A stretch of 64,000 nucleotides of DNA from Clostridia bacterium (GCA_022361035.1 JAKSBP010000250.1:1-64000); one strand, 5' to 3'; positions 54,245-62,499 are shown, counted from the stretch's first letter. Notes: generated by a model not told the origin, from the letters alone. Made by a program: numbers and translations.

Positions 54245-55573
54245 ATGTATTTTTTAGAGGAGGTTGTTCTACCGCCAGGAGAAAAGATACGAAGGATAAG
54301 AGGCTATTTAGGTCTTAAGCAATATGAAATTACCGGTGGAAAAGTAACTAGAAATTTAATTAGCTATATAGAAAATGGCAAGACAAAGTTGGTAAAAGAT
54401 ACTGCAGAAATAATTGTATATTGCATGAATAAATGGGCTGAGGAAAAGAAGATGTCCCTTAACATCAATGTAGAATATCTAATGAGAGATGAGATTACTC
54501 AATCTAGAATTTTATTAGAAAATCATTTAAAGAATCTAAAAAAATATATTAATAGCCAAAATGGGGAATTTGAAAATGAATTAAAAGAGGTAGACTATAT
54601 TTTAAAGGATTGGGACATTGTCGATAAAAAAGCAGAGATTTATGAAATTGTAGGAGATTATTATCATTATAGGGAACAATTTAATGAAAGCCATATAAAT
54701 TACTTAAAATCATTAGAAAGCTATATAAGAATCTCAAACTATTCAAAAACAGCCCTAATATATGTGAAATTAGGAAGATGTGCTATTTGGTGTAAAAATT
54801 ATGAAGAAGCTATAAATCTTAATAATTATGCTTCTTTAATTTTAGAAAATGAAGATATCAGTGATAAGTGGATGGAAAAACGAATTTTATTTAATAATGC
54901 ATTGGCGTATAAAAAATTGGGAATATACGATAAAGCCCTACTTCTATTGAAAAGGATAGAGAACAAAATGGGACATAGTTTAAGTGAATCCCAATATTTA
55001 GATATATTAAGACTAAAGGCAAATTGTTATTTTGAAAATCATAACTACTCTATTTCAGAAAAAATATATAAGGAAATTATAGATAGGGCCACAATAAGTA
55101 ATAATGTAGAATTCTTGGCCTTGGTTTATATGAATTTAAGTGAACTCTATTTAGTTTTAAAAAAGGAAGAAAAGTCTATTGAATGTATAAATAATAGCTT
55201 GAAAATTAGACTTAATACAAACTGGGAGTACTTAGAGGAAATATATATAGAATTAGGAAAAAGATATAGGGATATATATAAATATGATTTGTCAGAAAAG
55301 TATCTATTAAAGGCCTTACATGAATCTAAAAAGAAGAATAAATTCCATTTGCAGATAGATATATATAAGGAGCTTTTGAAGAGCTACATACATTGGAAAA
55401 AAGATAGTTCTATAGATGAATTGATAAATAGTGTAAAGAATATTATCAATGATGAAGATAGTGATTTAAATGAGGCAAAGGAAATATTTTTTAGATCAGG
55501 ATATTATTACATCGAGAAAGACATGAATAAAAGTAAGGATTTAATAAGATTTGGCTTAAATATTGTGGATTAA
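54245..55573 (+). CDS. RRNPP-like regulator: HTH (XRE) plus TPR domain
   Basis: This 442-residue cytoplasmic protein has an N-terminal Xre-like helix-turn-helix (PPGEKIRRIRGYLGLKQYEI; TRNLISYIENGKTKL, residues about 10-62). About 350 residues of TPR-like helical repeats follow (AEIYEIVGDYYHYREQFNES; ALAYKKLGIYDKALLLL; VYMNLSELYLVLKKEEKS; IYIELGKRYRDIYKYDLSEKYLLKA). This is the architecture of PlcR/Rgg/NprR/QsrA-type regulators that bind secreted peptides taken back into the cell. GGGAGGAAAA precedes ATG 54245. A 42-codon secreted peptide gene starts 27 bases after it. The target genes are unknown; the subtilisin gene downstream is a candidate. Confidence 0.85.
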   Translation: MYFLEEVVLPPGEKIRRIRGYLGLKQYEITGGKVTRNLISYIENGKTKLVKDTAEIIVYCMNKWAEEKKMSLNINVEYLMRDEITQSRILLENHLKNLKKYINSQNGEFENELKEVDYILKDWDIVDKKAEIYEIVGDYYHYREQFNESHINYLKSLESYIRISNYSKTALIYVKLGRCAIWCKNYEEAINLNNYASLILENEDISDKWMEKRILFNNALAYKKLGIYDKALLLLKRIENKMGHSLSESQYLDILRLKANCYFENHNYSISEKIYKEIIDRATISNNVEFLALVYMNLSELYLVLKKEEKSIECINNSLKIRLNTNWEYLEEIYIELGKRYRDIYKYDLSEKYLLKALHESKKKNKFHLQIDIYKELLKSYIHWKKDSSIDELINSVKNIINDEDSDLNEAKEIFFRSGYYYIEKDMNKSKDLIRFGLNIVD

Positions 55574-55600
55574 TAAAATTAAGATAAAGGGGGATTGAAA

Positions 55601-55729
55601 TTGAAAAAATTACTTATTACGGTATTAGTTACAACAATTTTAAGTGCCGCCCTAGGAATCGTAGCTATGGCTACCCATGACCCACATGCTTGGTCAATTA
55701 AATCCGGAAATATCATCACCTCTCCATGA
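55601..55729 (+). CDS. Small secreted peptide, candidate RRNPP pheromone precursor
   Basis: A 42-codon gene, TTG start, AAAGGGGG at 55586-55593 with 7-base spacing. The product begins MKKLLITVLVTTILSAALG, a Sec signal peptide with a cleavage site near AMA (residue 24). The predicted mature part is THDPHAWSIKSGNIITSP. It starts 27 bases after the HTH-TPR gene, is on the same strand and is followed by its own terminator. Gene order, size and signal match pheromone precursors such as PapR, Phr and NprX. The active peptide is probably a 5-10 residue C-terminal fragment. It does not look like a bacteriocin with a double-Gly leader. Confidence 0.75.
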   Translation: MKKLLITVLVTTILSAALGIVAMATHDPHAWSIKSGNIITSP

Positions 55730-55756
55730 TAATATAAATAATATAAAGAAATTAGC

Positions 55757-55789
55757 TTTGCTGTAAAAAATTTTACAGCAATTTTTTTT
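55757..55789 (+). terminator. Terminator after the peptide gene
   Basis: Stem TTGCTGTAAAA / TTTTACAGCAA with a 2-base loop and T8. It closes the two-gene regulator-peptide operon. Confidence 0.9.
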
Positions 55790-55897
55790 GGGAAAAAATA
55801 GTTAGATTAGAGATAGTAATAACAATTTAAACAACGTTTATAATTTGCAATAAATTTACATTTTATATAAAAAGTTCAAAAAATTTCTAAAATAATA

Positions 55898-55926
55898 TTG
55901 ACATAACTAAATTTTGGTAGTAATAT
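55898..55926 (+). promoter_or_regulatory. Sigma-A promoter of the subtilisin transcript
   Basis: TTGACA at 55898-55903, 17-bp spacer, TAATAT at 55921-55926. It implies a leader of over 200 bases before the protease gene. Confidence 0.75.
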
Positions 55927-56080
55927 ATATAGTAAATAAAATTAACGCTTTACACTTACTTAATTAATAGCCCCTCTTGGTATACAAATTTTTTATTTAT
56001 AGTAATGCTATCTTAGAGTTTAAAACAGAATTACTATAAAAAATAATTTGGTTTTCAAAATAAAAAAGGAGGTGGTGCTA

Positions 56081-56125
56081 TTGGGGAGGGTGCTAATATT
56101 AAGGACCAATGAAAGTCACTTTTAA
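56081..56125 (+). CDS. Possible leader peptide, 14 codons
   Basis: TTG start with the strongest Shine-Dalgarno in the area (AAAAAAGGAGGTGG, 8-base spacing) encodes MGRVLILRTNESHF. It lies in the subtilisin leader, 23 bases before the protease start region. It may be a translated leader controlling the protease, or a fortuitous open run. Confidence 0.35.
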   Translation: MGRVLILRTNESHF

Positions 56126-56148
56126 AAAGATAAACAGGGGGAAAGGAT

Positions 56149-57879
56149 ATGATAAACGTGTTTAAGAGTAAAAAAATAGTTTCGATTTTATTGTGTACGC
56201 TTATTTTAGTTTCAATTGGTACATATGGTTTTGCAAATGATGAGCCGATTAGAACTGAAAAGCAAATGGAAAGAATGGAGATTAGAGAAATTAAAAAGCT
56301 ATATGATGACAACGAGGATAAGCTGTTCGAAAGTCTATCTCAAGAAATGGGTAAAGCTAATGATGATGAAGAGCTGCCTGTTACAATAGTATTTAAGGAT
56401 AAATTCGATGATACTAAAAAGAGTAAGGTTAAGGAGCTACTAGGCGATTATAAGCCAAAGCATGAATTTAAAAATATTCCTGCTGTAAGTATGAAGGTAA
56501 ACAAGAAGAAAATTGAAGAGCTATCTAAGCTTGATATCATAGAGCATATCGAATATGATGAAGAGGTTACAATCTTTAATGATAGAGCTGACTATTGGTT
56601 TGGAACGGAAAAGGCTAGAAGTGATTTTAGATTAGATGGGGATAGAGATGGAGATTCAAGGAAATATACTAAGAATGATGTAGTTGTTGCGGTAATAGAT
56701 ACTGGAATAGACCCTAATCATGTTGACTTAGACGGTGGAAAGATAATTGCTTGGAAGGACTATGTAAATAATCGTCCCAATCCATACGATGACCAAGGAC
56801 ATGGTACCCATGTTGCTGGAACAGTTGCAGGAGAAGGCGATGGAAATTCAAAATATGAAGGTGTTGCAAAGGGTGCTGCACTAATAGGTCTTAAAACCCT
56901 TGACCGTAGGGGAAGTGGCTCAATGAGTAATGTAACTGCTGCGGTAGACTGGTGTATTACTAACAAAAATAAATACGGAATCGATGTTATTAATATGAGC
57001 CTTGGAACTACTGGAAGCTCTGATGGTAACGATTCTACGTCAAGAGCAGTAAATAAAGCCGTTGCAAACGGTATTACAGTAATTGTAGCTGCTGGAAACT
57101 CAGGACCAAGTAGATACACAATCGGTACTCCAGGAGCTGCTAAAGATGCCATAACAGTTGCAAACATGGTAGACGTTGGAGAAGGCGGATTTAGTCTTGC
57201 ACCAACATCAAGTAGAGGACCTACTGCCGACAACAGAACAAAGCCGGATATAGGTGGACCGGGAACAAGAATTACTTCAGCAAAAACTAATACAACAAAT
57301 GGTTATGCAACCTTTAGTGGAACTAGTATGGCTGCTCCATTTGTAGCGGGAACTGTAGCGTTAATGTTAGATGCTAATCCTAACCTAACACCTAGCCAAA
57401 TAAGGAACATATTAGTTTCTACAGCTCAAGACTGGGCAGGAAATGGTAAGGATGTTGACTATGGTCATGGTAGATTAGATGGATACAAGGCCGTTAAGCA
57501 GGCAGGTAGATTTAGTGGTAACAATATAGCTTTACCTAAGCATATGTATGCTGCAGAAGATTTACCAAGTAAAGGTTCAGCCGATGATTGGGAATTTAAT
57601 GTTAATAATAGGAATTACCCCATTTCTATAACTTTAATAATGCCTGATTGGAGACGTAGCGGTTGGAGTGCAACACCTGATTTTGATCTATACCTTTATG
57701 ATCCAAGTGGAAAACAGGTAAAAGCTTCAGAGGGATCAACTAGACAAGAAAGTATAAGCTTTAAACCTTCAACTACGGGTAAATATAAAATTAAAGTATA
57801 CTCACATTCCGGTAATGGTAAGTATTTCTTCGACTTAAGTGCAGGAGGAAGTAATTTAAAACTGATTAAAGATCAGTAA
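56149..57879 (+). CDS. Secreted subtilisin-like serine peptidase (S8)
   Basis: The 576-residue pre-pro-enzyme has a signal peptide (ending TYGFANDE near residue 26) and an inhibitor-I9-like propeptide (about 60-125). The catalytic domain carries Asp in VVAVIDTGIDPNHVDL (about 184), His in GHGTHVAGTVAGEG (about 219) and Ser in SGTSMAAPFVAGTVA (about 392). The C-terminal domain of about 110 residues is beta-rich (PDFDLYLYDPSGKQV; GKYKIKVYSHSG), like pre-peptidase C-terminal domains. GGGGGAAAGGAT precedes ATG 56149. It has its own promoter and a long leader, and lies downstream of the RRNPP-like pair. Confidence 0.96.
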   Translation: MINVFKSKKIVSILLCTLILVSIGTYGFANDEPIRTEKQMERMEIREIKKLYDDNEDKLFESLSQEMGKANDDEELPVTIVFKDKFDDTKKSKVKELLGDYKPKHEFKNIPAVSMKVNKKKIEELSKLDIIEHIEYDEEVTIFNDRADYWFGTEKARSDFRLDGDRDGDSRKYTKNDVVVAVIDTGIDPNHVDLDGGKIIAWKDYVNNRPNPYDDQGHGTHVAGTVAGEGDGNSKYEGVAKGAALIGLKTLDRRGSGSMSNVTAAVDWCITNKNKYGIDVINMSLGTTGSSDGNDSTSRAVNKAVANGITVIVAAGNSGPSRYTIGTPGAAKDAITVANMVDVGEGGFSLAPTSSRGPTADNRTKPDIGGPGTRITSAKTNTTNGYATFSGTSMAAPFVAGTVALMLDANPNLTPSQIRNILVSTAQDWAGNGKDVDYGHGRLDGYKAVKQAGRFSGNNIALPKHMYAAEDLPSKGSADDWEFNVNNRNYPISITLIMPDWRRSGWSATPDFDLYLYDPSGKQVKASEGSTRQESISFKPSTTGKYKIKVYSHSGNGKYFFDLSAGGSNLKLIKDQ

Positions 57880-57985
57880 AGGAGAAGAAATGGAGGAGTA
57901 TATTTAAACTAGTAAGGATAAATATCCTTAAGTTTAAAGTTTAATATCCATGGTAATAAGGAGTTCCTCTATAAAAATAAATATA

Positions 57986-58032
57986 ACAGGCTTACTCCCC
58001 TTGGTTCCTCAAATCAAGGGGAGTAAGCCTGT
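57986..58032 (+). terminator. Terminator after subtilisin, perfect 18-bp stem
   Basis: Arms 57986-58003 (ACAGGCTTACTCCCCTTG) and 58015-58032 with an 11-base loop. Confidence 0.8.
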
Positions 58033-58098
58033 CTTAATCTATTATTTTGAATGTTAATGTTTTTTATCTGTAGTATAATATATATTATGAATTTTTAA

Positions 58099-58260
58099 AT
58101 GAGCAAATTGCATAATTGCCATTTTAAAGAATTTACTACTACATATAGTGTTGAAATCATAAGAGTCATACACCGAAATATGCTCTATTCCAAATGTTTA
58201 AATTAAGGATGATATTTCCATATACAATTTTGTAGGAACTAAATTGTGCAATTTCCTCAA
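58099..58260. repeat. MITE-like repeat, family D, copy 2 (162 bp)
   Basis: Reverse-complement match over its whole length to 24858-25015; termini GAGCAAATTGCATAATTG and AAATTGTGCAATTTCCTCAA. It ends 22 bases before the next start codon, so it occupies that gene's promoter region. Confidence 0.75.
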
Positions 58261-58282
58261 ATAATCAAAGGAGGAGATAAAC

Positions 58283-58777
58283 TTGAAGAAATTTTCAGCA
58301 GTTATTTTAGTTATACTTATTTTAATATCAGGATGTGCTAAAAATGACAGTACTTTTTCCTATGAAAGTATTGATAAAGAGTGGAGTATTGAAATCCCCA
58401 ATCAATACAAAAAAGATAAAGAAGAGATTGAGGATGACTTTTATCATATCTCATATAGGGATGAGGAGGGTGGAATTTTTAGCATAACTGAAGTTGTTGA
58501 CAGGGACAAGGTATTAAATGAGGAAAGTATAGAAGCAGAGCTTGAGGGAGATTCCTATTTTCATATGGAAAGAAAGGAAGTCTTAGATATAGAGGGAATT
58601 GGCAAAGTCTATGGAGGAGTTATAGAGGACCATGCCACAAGGGGATATATGTTATACTATAAATTGAGGATAAATGACAGGATAATAAGCCTACTTACCC
58701 ACAAAAAACAGCCATTTACCCTAGGAGAAGAGGGAAGGGTCAAAAGCATGATTGGAAATATAAAAATATTGAAATAA
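58283..58777 (+). CDS. Lipoprotein of unknown function
   Basis: The 164-residue protein has a lipobox (ILILISGCAK, Cys18) and a small mixed domain: SYESIDKEWSIEIPNQYKKDK, YHISYRDEEGGIFSITEVVD, GYMLYYKLRINDRIISLL. This is similar in style to surface lipoproteins that carry a PsbP-like or DUF fold, but not assigned. TTG 58283 follows AAAGGAGGAG. The promoter region is occupied by a family D repeat. It has its own terminator. Confidence 0.7.
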   Translation: MKKFSAVILVILILISGCAKNDSTFSYESIDKEWSIEIPNQYKKDKEEIEDDFYHISYRDEEGGIFSITEVVDRDKVLNEESIEAELEGDSYFHMERKEVLDIEGIGKVYGGVIEDHATRGYMLYYKLRINDRIISLLTHKKQPFTLGEEGRVKSMIGNIKILK

Positions 58778-58782
58778 ATTTA

Positions 58783-58821
58783 TAAAAAACCGACCTTTTA
58801 ACCTTAAAAAGGTGGGTTTTT
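58783..58821 (+). terminator. Terminator after the lipoprotein gene
   Basis: Stem AAAACCGACCTTTT / AAAAGGTGGGTTTT with T5. The next gene's ribosome-binding region begins at once. Confidence 0.7.
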
Positions 58822-58847
58822 GGCTCAAAAAAGAAAGGCAGTGGAGA

Positions 58848-59456
58848 ATGAAAAAACTAAGCAGAAGCTTTTATGAGGGAGATACAATTGAAGTAGCTAA
58901 AAGGCTGCTGGGAAAGATATTAGTCCACAGCCATAGGGATAGCCAATTAATGGGGCGAATAGTCGAGGTGGAGGCTTATGTAGGAGCCGTAGACAAGGCC
59001 TGCCATTGCTATAAAAATAAACGCACTAAAAGAACCGAGATTATGTTTAATCCCCCTGGATACGCCTATGTATACCTTATATATGGAATGTACTATTGTA
59101 TGAATGTAGTGACGGGTAGGGAGAATGAAGGCGCCGCAATCCTTATAAGGGCCTTAGAGCCCCTAGAAGGACTGGAGCAAATATCGGTAAACAGGTATGG
59201 AAAGTCACTAAAGGAACTGAACAAAGGGCAGATAAAAAATTTAACCAATGGACCTGGGAAACTATGTAAGGCCCTGGATATCACTAAGGAAAATTATGGA
59301 GATGACTTGATGGGAGATAAGCTATTTATCCTAGAGGATGGATACAGCAGTTTTGATATAGGAATATCTAAAAGGATAAACATAGACTATGCAGAGGAAG
59401 CAAGGGATTTTGAGTGGAGATTTTTTATAAAGGATAATCCATATGTTTCAAAATAG
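58848..59456 (+). CDS. mpg: 3-methyladenine DNA glycosylase (AAG/Mpg)
   Basis: The 202-residue base-excision-repair enzyme removes alkylated purines. Typical pieces are SRSFYEGDTIEVAKRLLGKILV, IVEVEAYVG (catalytic Glu), KRTEIMFNPPGYAYVYLIYGMYYCMNVVT, AILIRALEPL and NGPGKLCKALDIT. ATG 58848 is preferred over an upstream in-frame ATG at 58812 that lies in the terminator; AAAGG at 58834-58838 gives suitable spacing. mgsA follows 22 bases later. Confidence 0.92.
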   Translation: MKKLSRSFYEGDTIEVAKRLLGKILVHSHRDSQLMGRIVEVEAYVGAVDKACHCYKNKRTKRTEIMFNPPGYAYVYLIYGMYYCMNVVTGRENEGAAILIRALEPLEGLEQISVNRYGKSLKELNKGQIKNLTNGPGKLCKALDITKENYGDDLMGDKLFILEDGYSSFDIGISKRINIDYAEEARDFEWRFFIKDNPYVSK

Positions 59457-59478
59457 AAAATAGTAGGGGGAGATAACT

Positions 59479-59883
59479 TTGAATATAGCCTTAATAGCCC
59501 ACGATAAAAAGAAAAAGCAAATGGTTAACTTTGTCCAAAGATATAAAGATATACTTAAAAATCACAACCTTTGTGCAACTGGGACTACGGGAAAAATTAT
59601 TAGTGAAGAGACAAGCCTTGATATCAAAAGATATCTTTCAGGCCCCCTAGGAGGAGACCAGCAGATAGGGGCAAGGATTGCCTGTGATGAGATAGACCTG
59701 GTTATATTTCTAAGGGACCCCCTAACAGCACAGCCCCATGAGCCAGATATACTTGCCCTAATAAGGCTGTGCGATGTACATTCAATACCAGTAGCTACGA
59801 ACATAACCACTGCGGAAATTTTACTAGAAGCATTACATAGAGAAGAAAATATGAATTGGCGTGAGATTCAGAGTAGATATTAA
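59479..59883 (+). CDS. mgsA: Methylglyoxal synthase
   Basis: The 134-residue enzyme converts dihydroxyacetone phosphate to methylglyoxal, a phosphate-releasing bypass of lower glycolysis. Signatures are [40 protein letters not shown] and [17 protein letters not shown] with the catalytic Asp and His, followed by [15 protein letters not shown] 59479 follows GGGGGAGA. It is probably cotranscribed with mpg. Confidence 0.94.
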   Translation: MNIALIAHDKKKKQMVNFVQRYKDILKNHNLCATGTTGKIISEETSLDIKRYLSGPLGGDQQIGARIACDEIDLVIFLRDPLTAQPHEPDILALIRLCDVHSIPVATNITTAEILLEALHREENMNWREIQSRY

Positions 59884-59920
59884 AAAGATTAGGATAGCCT
59901 AGTGCATAATACAAGATTAA

Positions 59921-60349
59921 CTAGTCAATATCAAAGCTAATAACTTGGATAGGATTTATTCCTTCCTCAGATATTGCCCAAAATTTAGCGCTATAATGTC
60001 CTTTATCTAGCTTTTCTATTATAATAGTCTCTTTGTGACTTTCACCTTTTTCTAAAACGATAACAGAATTTTCATGTTTTTTATCATATTCCATTCCATA
60101 CTTTTTGTTAGAAGCATGATTTCTAATTTCATAGTTTATAATATTTCCATTACTGAAAGTTAATTTTTGCTCTTCATTTTTAGAAACATTCTCAACGTAC
60201 CAATCAAAGTAATGGATATTGTTTTCGTATACTCTATGGTTCAATTGTACCTTTGCCTGAGGTAATTCATTTATTTTCTGTTGTTGACAACCTAAAATAG
60301 TAATATTAATTACTACTAAAATAGTAATAAATAAAAGTGTTTTTTTCAT
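59921..60349 (-). CDS. Lipoprotein with BsuPI-like domain
   Basis: The 142-residue protein has a lipobox (ITILGCQQQ, Cys21). KLTFSNGNIINYEIRNHASNKKYGM and VLEKGESHKETIII match the pattern of the BsuPI (intracellular proteinase inhibitor) domain. That fold is also found in surface lipoproteins. Being anchored outside, it could protect the envelope from the secreted subtilisin encoded 2 kb away, or act as a plain adhesion or wall domain. It is monocistronic, on the minus strand. Confidence 0.65.
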   Translation of the reverse strand: MKKTLLFITILVVINITILGCQQQKINELPQAKVQLNHRVYENNIHYFDWYVENVSKNEEQKLTFSNGNIINYEIRNHASNKKYGMEYDKKHENSVIVLEKGESHKETIIIEKLDKGHYSAKFWAISEEGINPIQVISFDID

Positions 60350-60360
60350 TATTTATTTTT

Positions 60361-60395
60361 AGTAAGAGTGTATTATAAATATAAAACTCTTACTA
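60361..60395. promoter_or_regulatory. Inverted repeat before the BsuPI-like gene
   Basis: TTTAGTAAGAGT / ACTCTTACTAAA, 12-bp arms, ends 12 bases upstream of the start. Either an operator or part of a leader. Confidence 0.35.
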
Positions 60396-60456
60396 AAACT
60401 CTCCCCCTTCATTTTTGAAAAATTCAATATATAATGAGTTAATATTTATATAGGTT

Positions 60457-60473
60457 GGCGTCATTTAGACGCC
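60457..60473. terminator. Possible terminator after the thioredoxin-like gene
   Basis: GGCGTC-ATTTA-GACGCC. On the minus strand it follows the operon but lacks a U-run, so it is weak. Confidence 0.35.
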
Positions 60474-60485
60474 TTTATTACTTTC

Positions 60486-60719
60486 TTATTCAGACAAAAG
60501 CTTCCTTATCTCATCCTTTGAAGGAATCCTACCAGAGGCCTTTACCTTATTATCGATTACTAGGCCGGGAGTTTTCATTACCCCATATGAAAGAATATCC
60601 TTAAAATCCGTTATCTTCTCAACATTGGCATCTATGCCTATTTCTTTAACCGTTTCCTCCACAAGCTCGTAAAGCTTATTACATTTCATACATCCAGAAC
60701 CTAAAATTTTAATTTCCAT
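60486..60719 (-). CDS. Thioredoxin-like small redox protein
   Basis: This 77-residue protein has MEIKILGSGCMKCNKLYELV, the CxxC (C10, C13) of redox-active disulfide protein 2/MTH895-type thioredoxins, and TPGLVIDNKVKASGRIP, the cis-Pro region. It would shuttle thiol/disulfide equivalents to the adjacent permease or to a metal/metalloid detoxification step. It is the last gene of the arsR-permease-thioredoxin operon. TTTGGAGGTG precedes the ATG. Confidence 0.85.
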   Translation of the reverse strand: MEIKILGSGCMKCNKLYELVEETVKEIGIDANVEKITDFKDILSYGVMKTPGLVIDNKVKASGRIPSKDEIRKLLSE

Positions 60720-60809
60720 AAAAACACCTCCAAATAAATATTTTTAAGTTTTATCTTCTTAACTTATAAGCTTAACTTAATCTGTAAAAATTAGTACAAT
60801 TAATTATTA

Positions 60810-61757
60810 CTATAAGATAAAATTAAACAAATATCCAACCAATATAATAGATGCCCCTGTTATTGCAACAAATATGGCAATCAACTTCGGTTTAATAACT
60901 TGTTTTAGGAGAATCATTTCAGGGACAGACAGGGCTACCACAGACATCATAAAGGATAGAGCAGTACCTATTCCAGCTCCCTTGTCAATTAAAACCTTTA
61001 TAATTGGGATAGTTCCCACAGCATTAGAATAAAGGGGTATTCCCAATAAAACACTTGCAAAAACTGCAAAGTGATTATGGGGACCAGTATATTTTACAAT
61101 AATATCCTCGGGAAACCATCCATGTAATGCGGCCCCTATTCCAATGCCTATTATAATATATATCCAAACCCTTTTCACAATATCCCTTACAGCACCTAGG
61201 GCAAAGCTGAACCTTTGCTTTGCATCCATATTGGGAGTTTCCGACTCGTTCATATGAATTTGATAGACATACTCCTCTACAAGATGGGTTAAATTAAGTT
61301 TTTCAATTATCATTCCTGAAACAATACCAATTACCATTCCCGCTACAGTGTAGAGAATTGCTATTCTGAGTCCAAAGCTGATAAATAAAAATCCTATAGC
61401 TATTTCATTAACTATGGGAGAGGTAACTAAAAAAGTAAAGGTAACACCTAGGGGAATACCGGATTCCACAAAGCCTATAAATATGGGTACAGTTGAACAT
61501 GAGCAAAAGGGAGATAGGACTCCTAAAATGGAAGCCATAAAATGGGCCCAAAAACCACCAAATTTTTCAAGAATCTTTTTAACCCTTTCCGGTGGGAAAT
61601 AGCTTCTAATATATGACACAGTAAAAATCATAAAGCTAAGGAGTAAAATAATTTTTAAAGTATCATAGATAAAAAAATGTATACTATCCCCTAATTTAGA
61701 TTCAAGGTCTAATCCAAAAAGCCTTCCTACTATAAAATCTGCCAAGGACTCTAACAA
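60810..61757 (-). CDS. Permease, UPF0718/YraQ (ArsP-like) family
   Basis: The 315-residue membrane protein has about 8 helices. The motif PFCSCSTVPIFIGFVESG ... TSPIVNEIAI in helix pair 2/3 and a second half LYSNAVGTIPIIKVL are typical of YraQ/ArsP-type permeases, some of which export organoarsenicals. The CSC motif could bind thiophilic cargo. It lies between an ArsR-type repressor and a thioredoxin-like protein, an arrangement seen in metalloid or thiol-stress operons. The substrate is not proven. Confidence 0.88.
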   Translation of the reverse strand: MLESLADFIVGRLFGLDLESKLGDSIHFFIYDTLKIILLLSFMIFTVSYIRSYFPPERVKKILEKFGGFWAHFMASILGVLSPFCSCSTVPIFIGFVESGIPLGVTFTFLVTSPIVNEIAIGFLFISFGLRIAILYTVAGMVIGIVSGMIIEKLNLTHLVEEYVYQIHMNESETPNMDAKQRFSFALGAVRDIVKRVWIYIIIGIGIGAALHGWFPEDIIVKYTGPHNHFAVFASVLLGIPLYSNAVGTIPIIKVLIDKGAGIGTALSFMMSVVALSVPEMILLKQVIKPKLIAIFVAITGASIILVGYLFNFIL

Positions 61758-61768
61758 GTCTACACCTC

Positions 61769-62086
61769 CTATAATTCAAAATGTCTCTGTTCTTCCTTTA
61801 ATTGGCTGTATAATGCTTTTTTTACAAGATTAATTATCTCACAAACCTCTTTGTGCCTTATTCTATACATAACCTTAAGGCCTTCCTTTCTCGCACTCAA
61901 GATTCCCTGATCCCTTAAAACCTTTAGATGCTGGGATGCATTGGATTGTTCCAAGTCTAGGTCTTCATAGATATGGCATACACAGAGTTCATCCTCATCC
62001 TTTAAACGGTCTATAATTTTAAGGCGAGTAGGATGGGCTAGGGCCTTTAAAAATGACGAAGTTAAATCAAAATAAATATTTGACAT
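61769..62086 (-). CDS. ArsR-family transcriptional repressor
   Basis: The 105-residue winged-helix repressor reads LKALAHPTRLKIIDRLKDEDELCVCHIYEDL. The ELCVC segment is the alpha-3 metalloid/metal site seen in ArsR and CadC relatives. The recognition helix is LEQSNASQHLKVLRDQGILSA. It heads the three-gene operon and probably represses it by binding the 54-bp palindrome directly upstream at 62103-62156. AAAGGAGG precedes the ATG. Confidence 0.92.
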   Translation of the reverse strand: MSNIYFDLTSSFLKALAHPTRLKIIDRLKDEDELCVCHIYEDLDLEQSNASQHLKVLRDQGILSARKEGLKVMYRIRHKEVCEIINLVKKALYSQLKEEQRHFEL

Positions 62087-62102
62087 AGAAACCTCCTTTC
62101 TA

Positions 62103-62156
62103 TATAAAATAATATAATTATATTAGAATATTCTAATATAATTATATTATTTTATA
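62103..62156. promoter_or_regulatory. Perfect 54-bp palindrome, probable ArsR operator
   Basis: Centre GAATATTC at 62126-62133; arms of 27 bases are exact reverse complements, all A/T except the centre. It starts 17 bases upstream of the arsR start. The inner TATTAGAATATTCTAATA resembles ArsR/SmtB operators. The full length exceeds a single operator and could form a cruciform. Confidence 0.7.
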
Positions 62157-62392
62157 AAAAAAAATCAACATTTATTTCAAGATATAAAGTATTTATTACA
62201 ATTTATACTTTTTTGAAAATAATAGAAAGTATTGAAAAAAGTACAACAGATAATTGCATGTAAAAGGACAAAAAATATAAATGTATCTATTATATAATCC
62301 ATCTGATAGTCTAGATTTTATATTTAAAAATAGTAAATCTCTTGTGAGACTTAAAACATAAAATCATGAGTAACCTATGGATTATATAAAAA

Positions 62393-62499
62393 GATAGAGA
62401 TAAACAACTTTAAAGCTTAATAAATTTCAAATAAAAAATGTGTAAGCATTTATTATTCTATTTGAAATTTATTTTGAATGATAATGTTGTCTATCTATA
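62393..62499. repeat. MITE-like repeat, family E, copy 1
   Basis: Inverted termini GATAGAGATAAACAAC and GTTGTCTATCTATA; inner arms AAATTTCAAATA / TATTTGAAATTT. Similar ends occur at 53501-53555. The rest of 62157-62540 is AT-rich. Confidence 0.65.
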
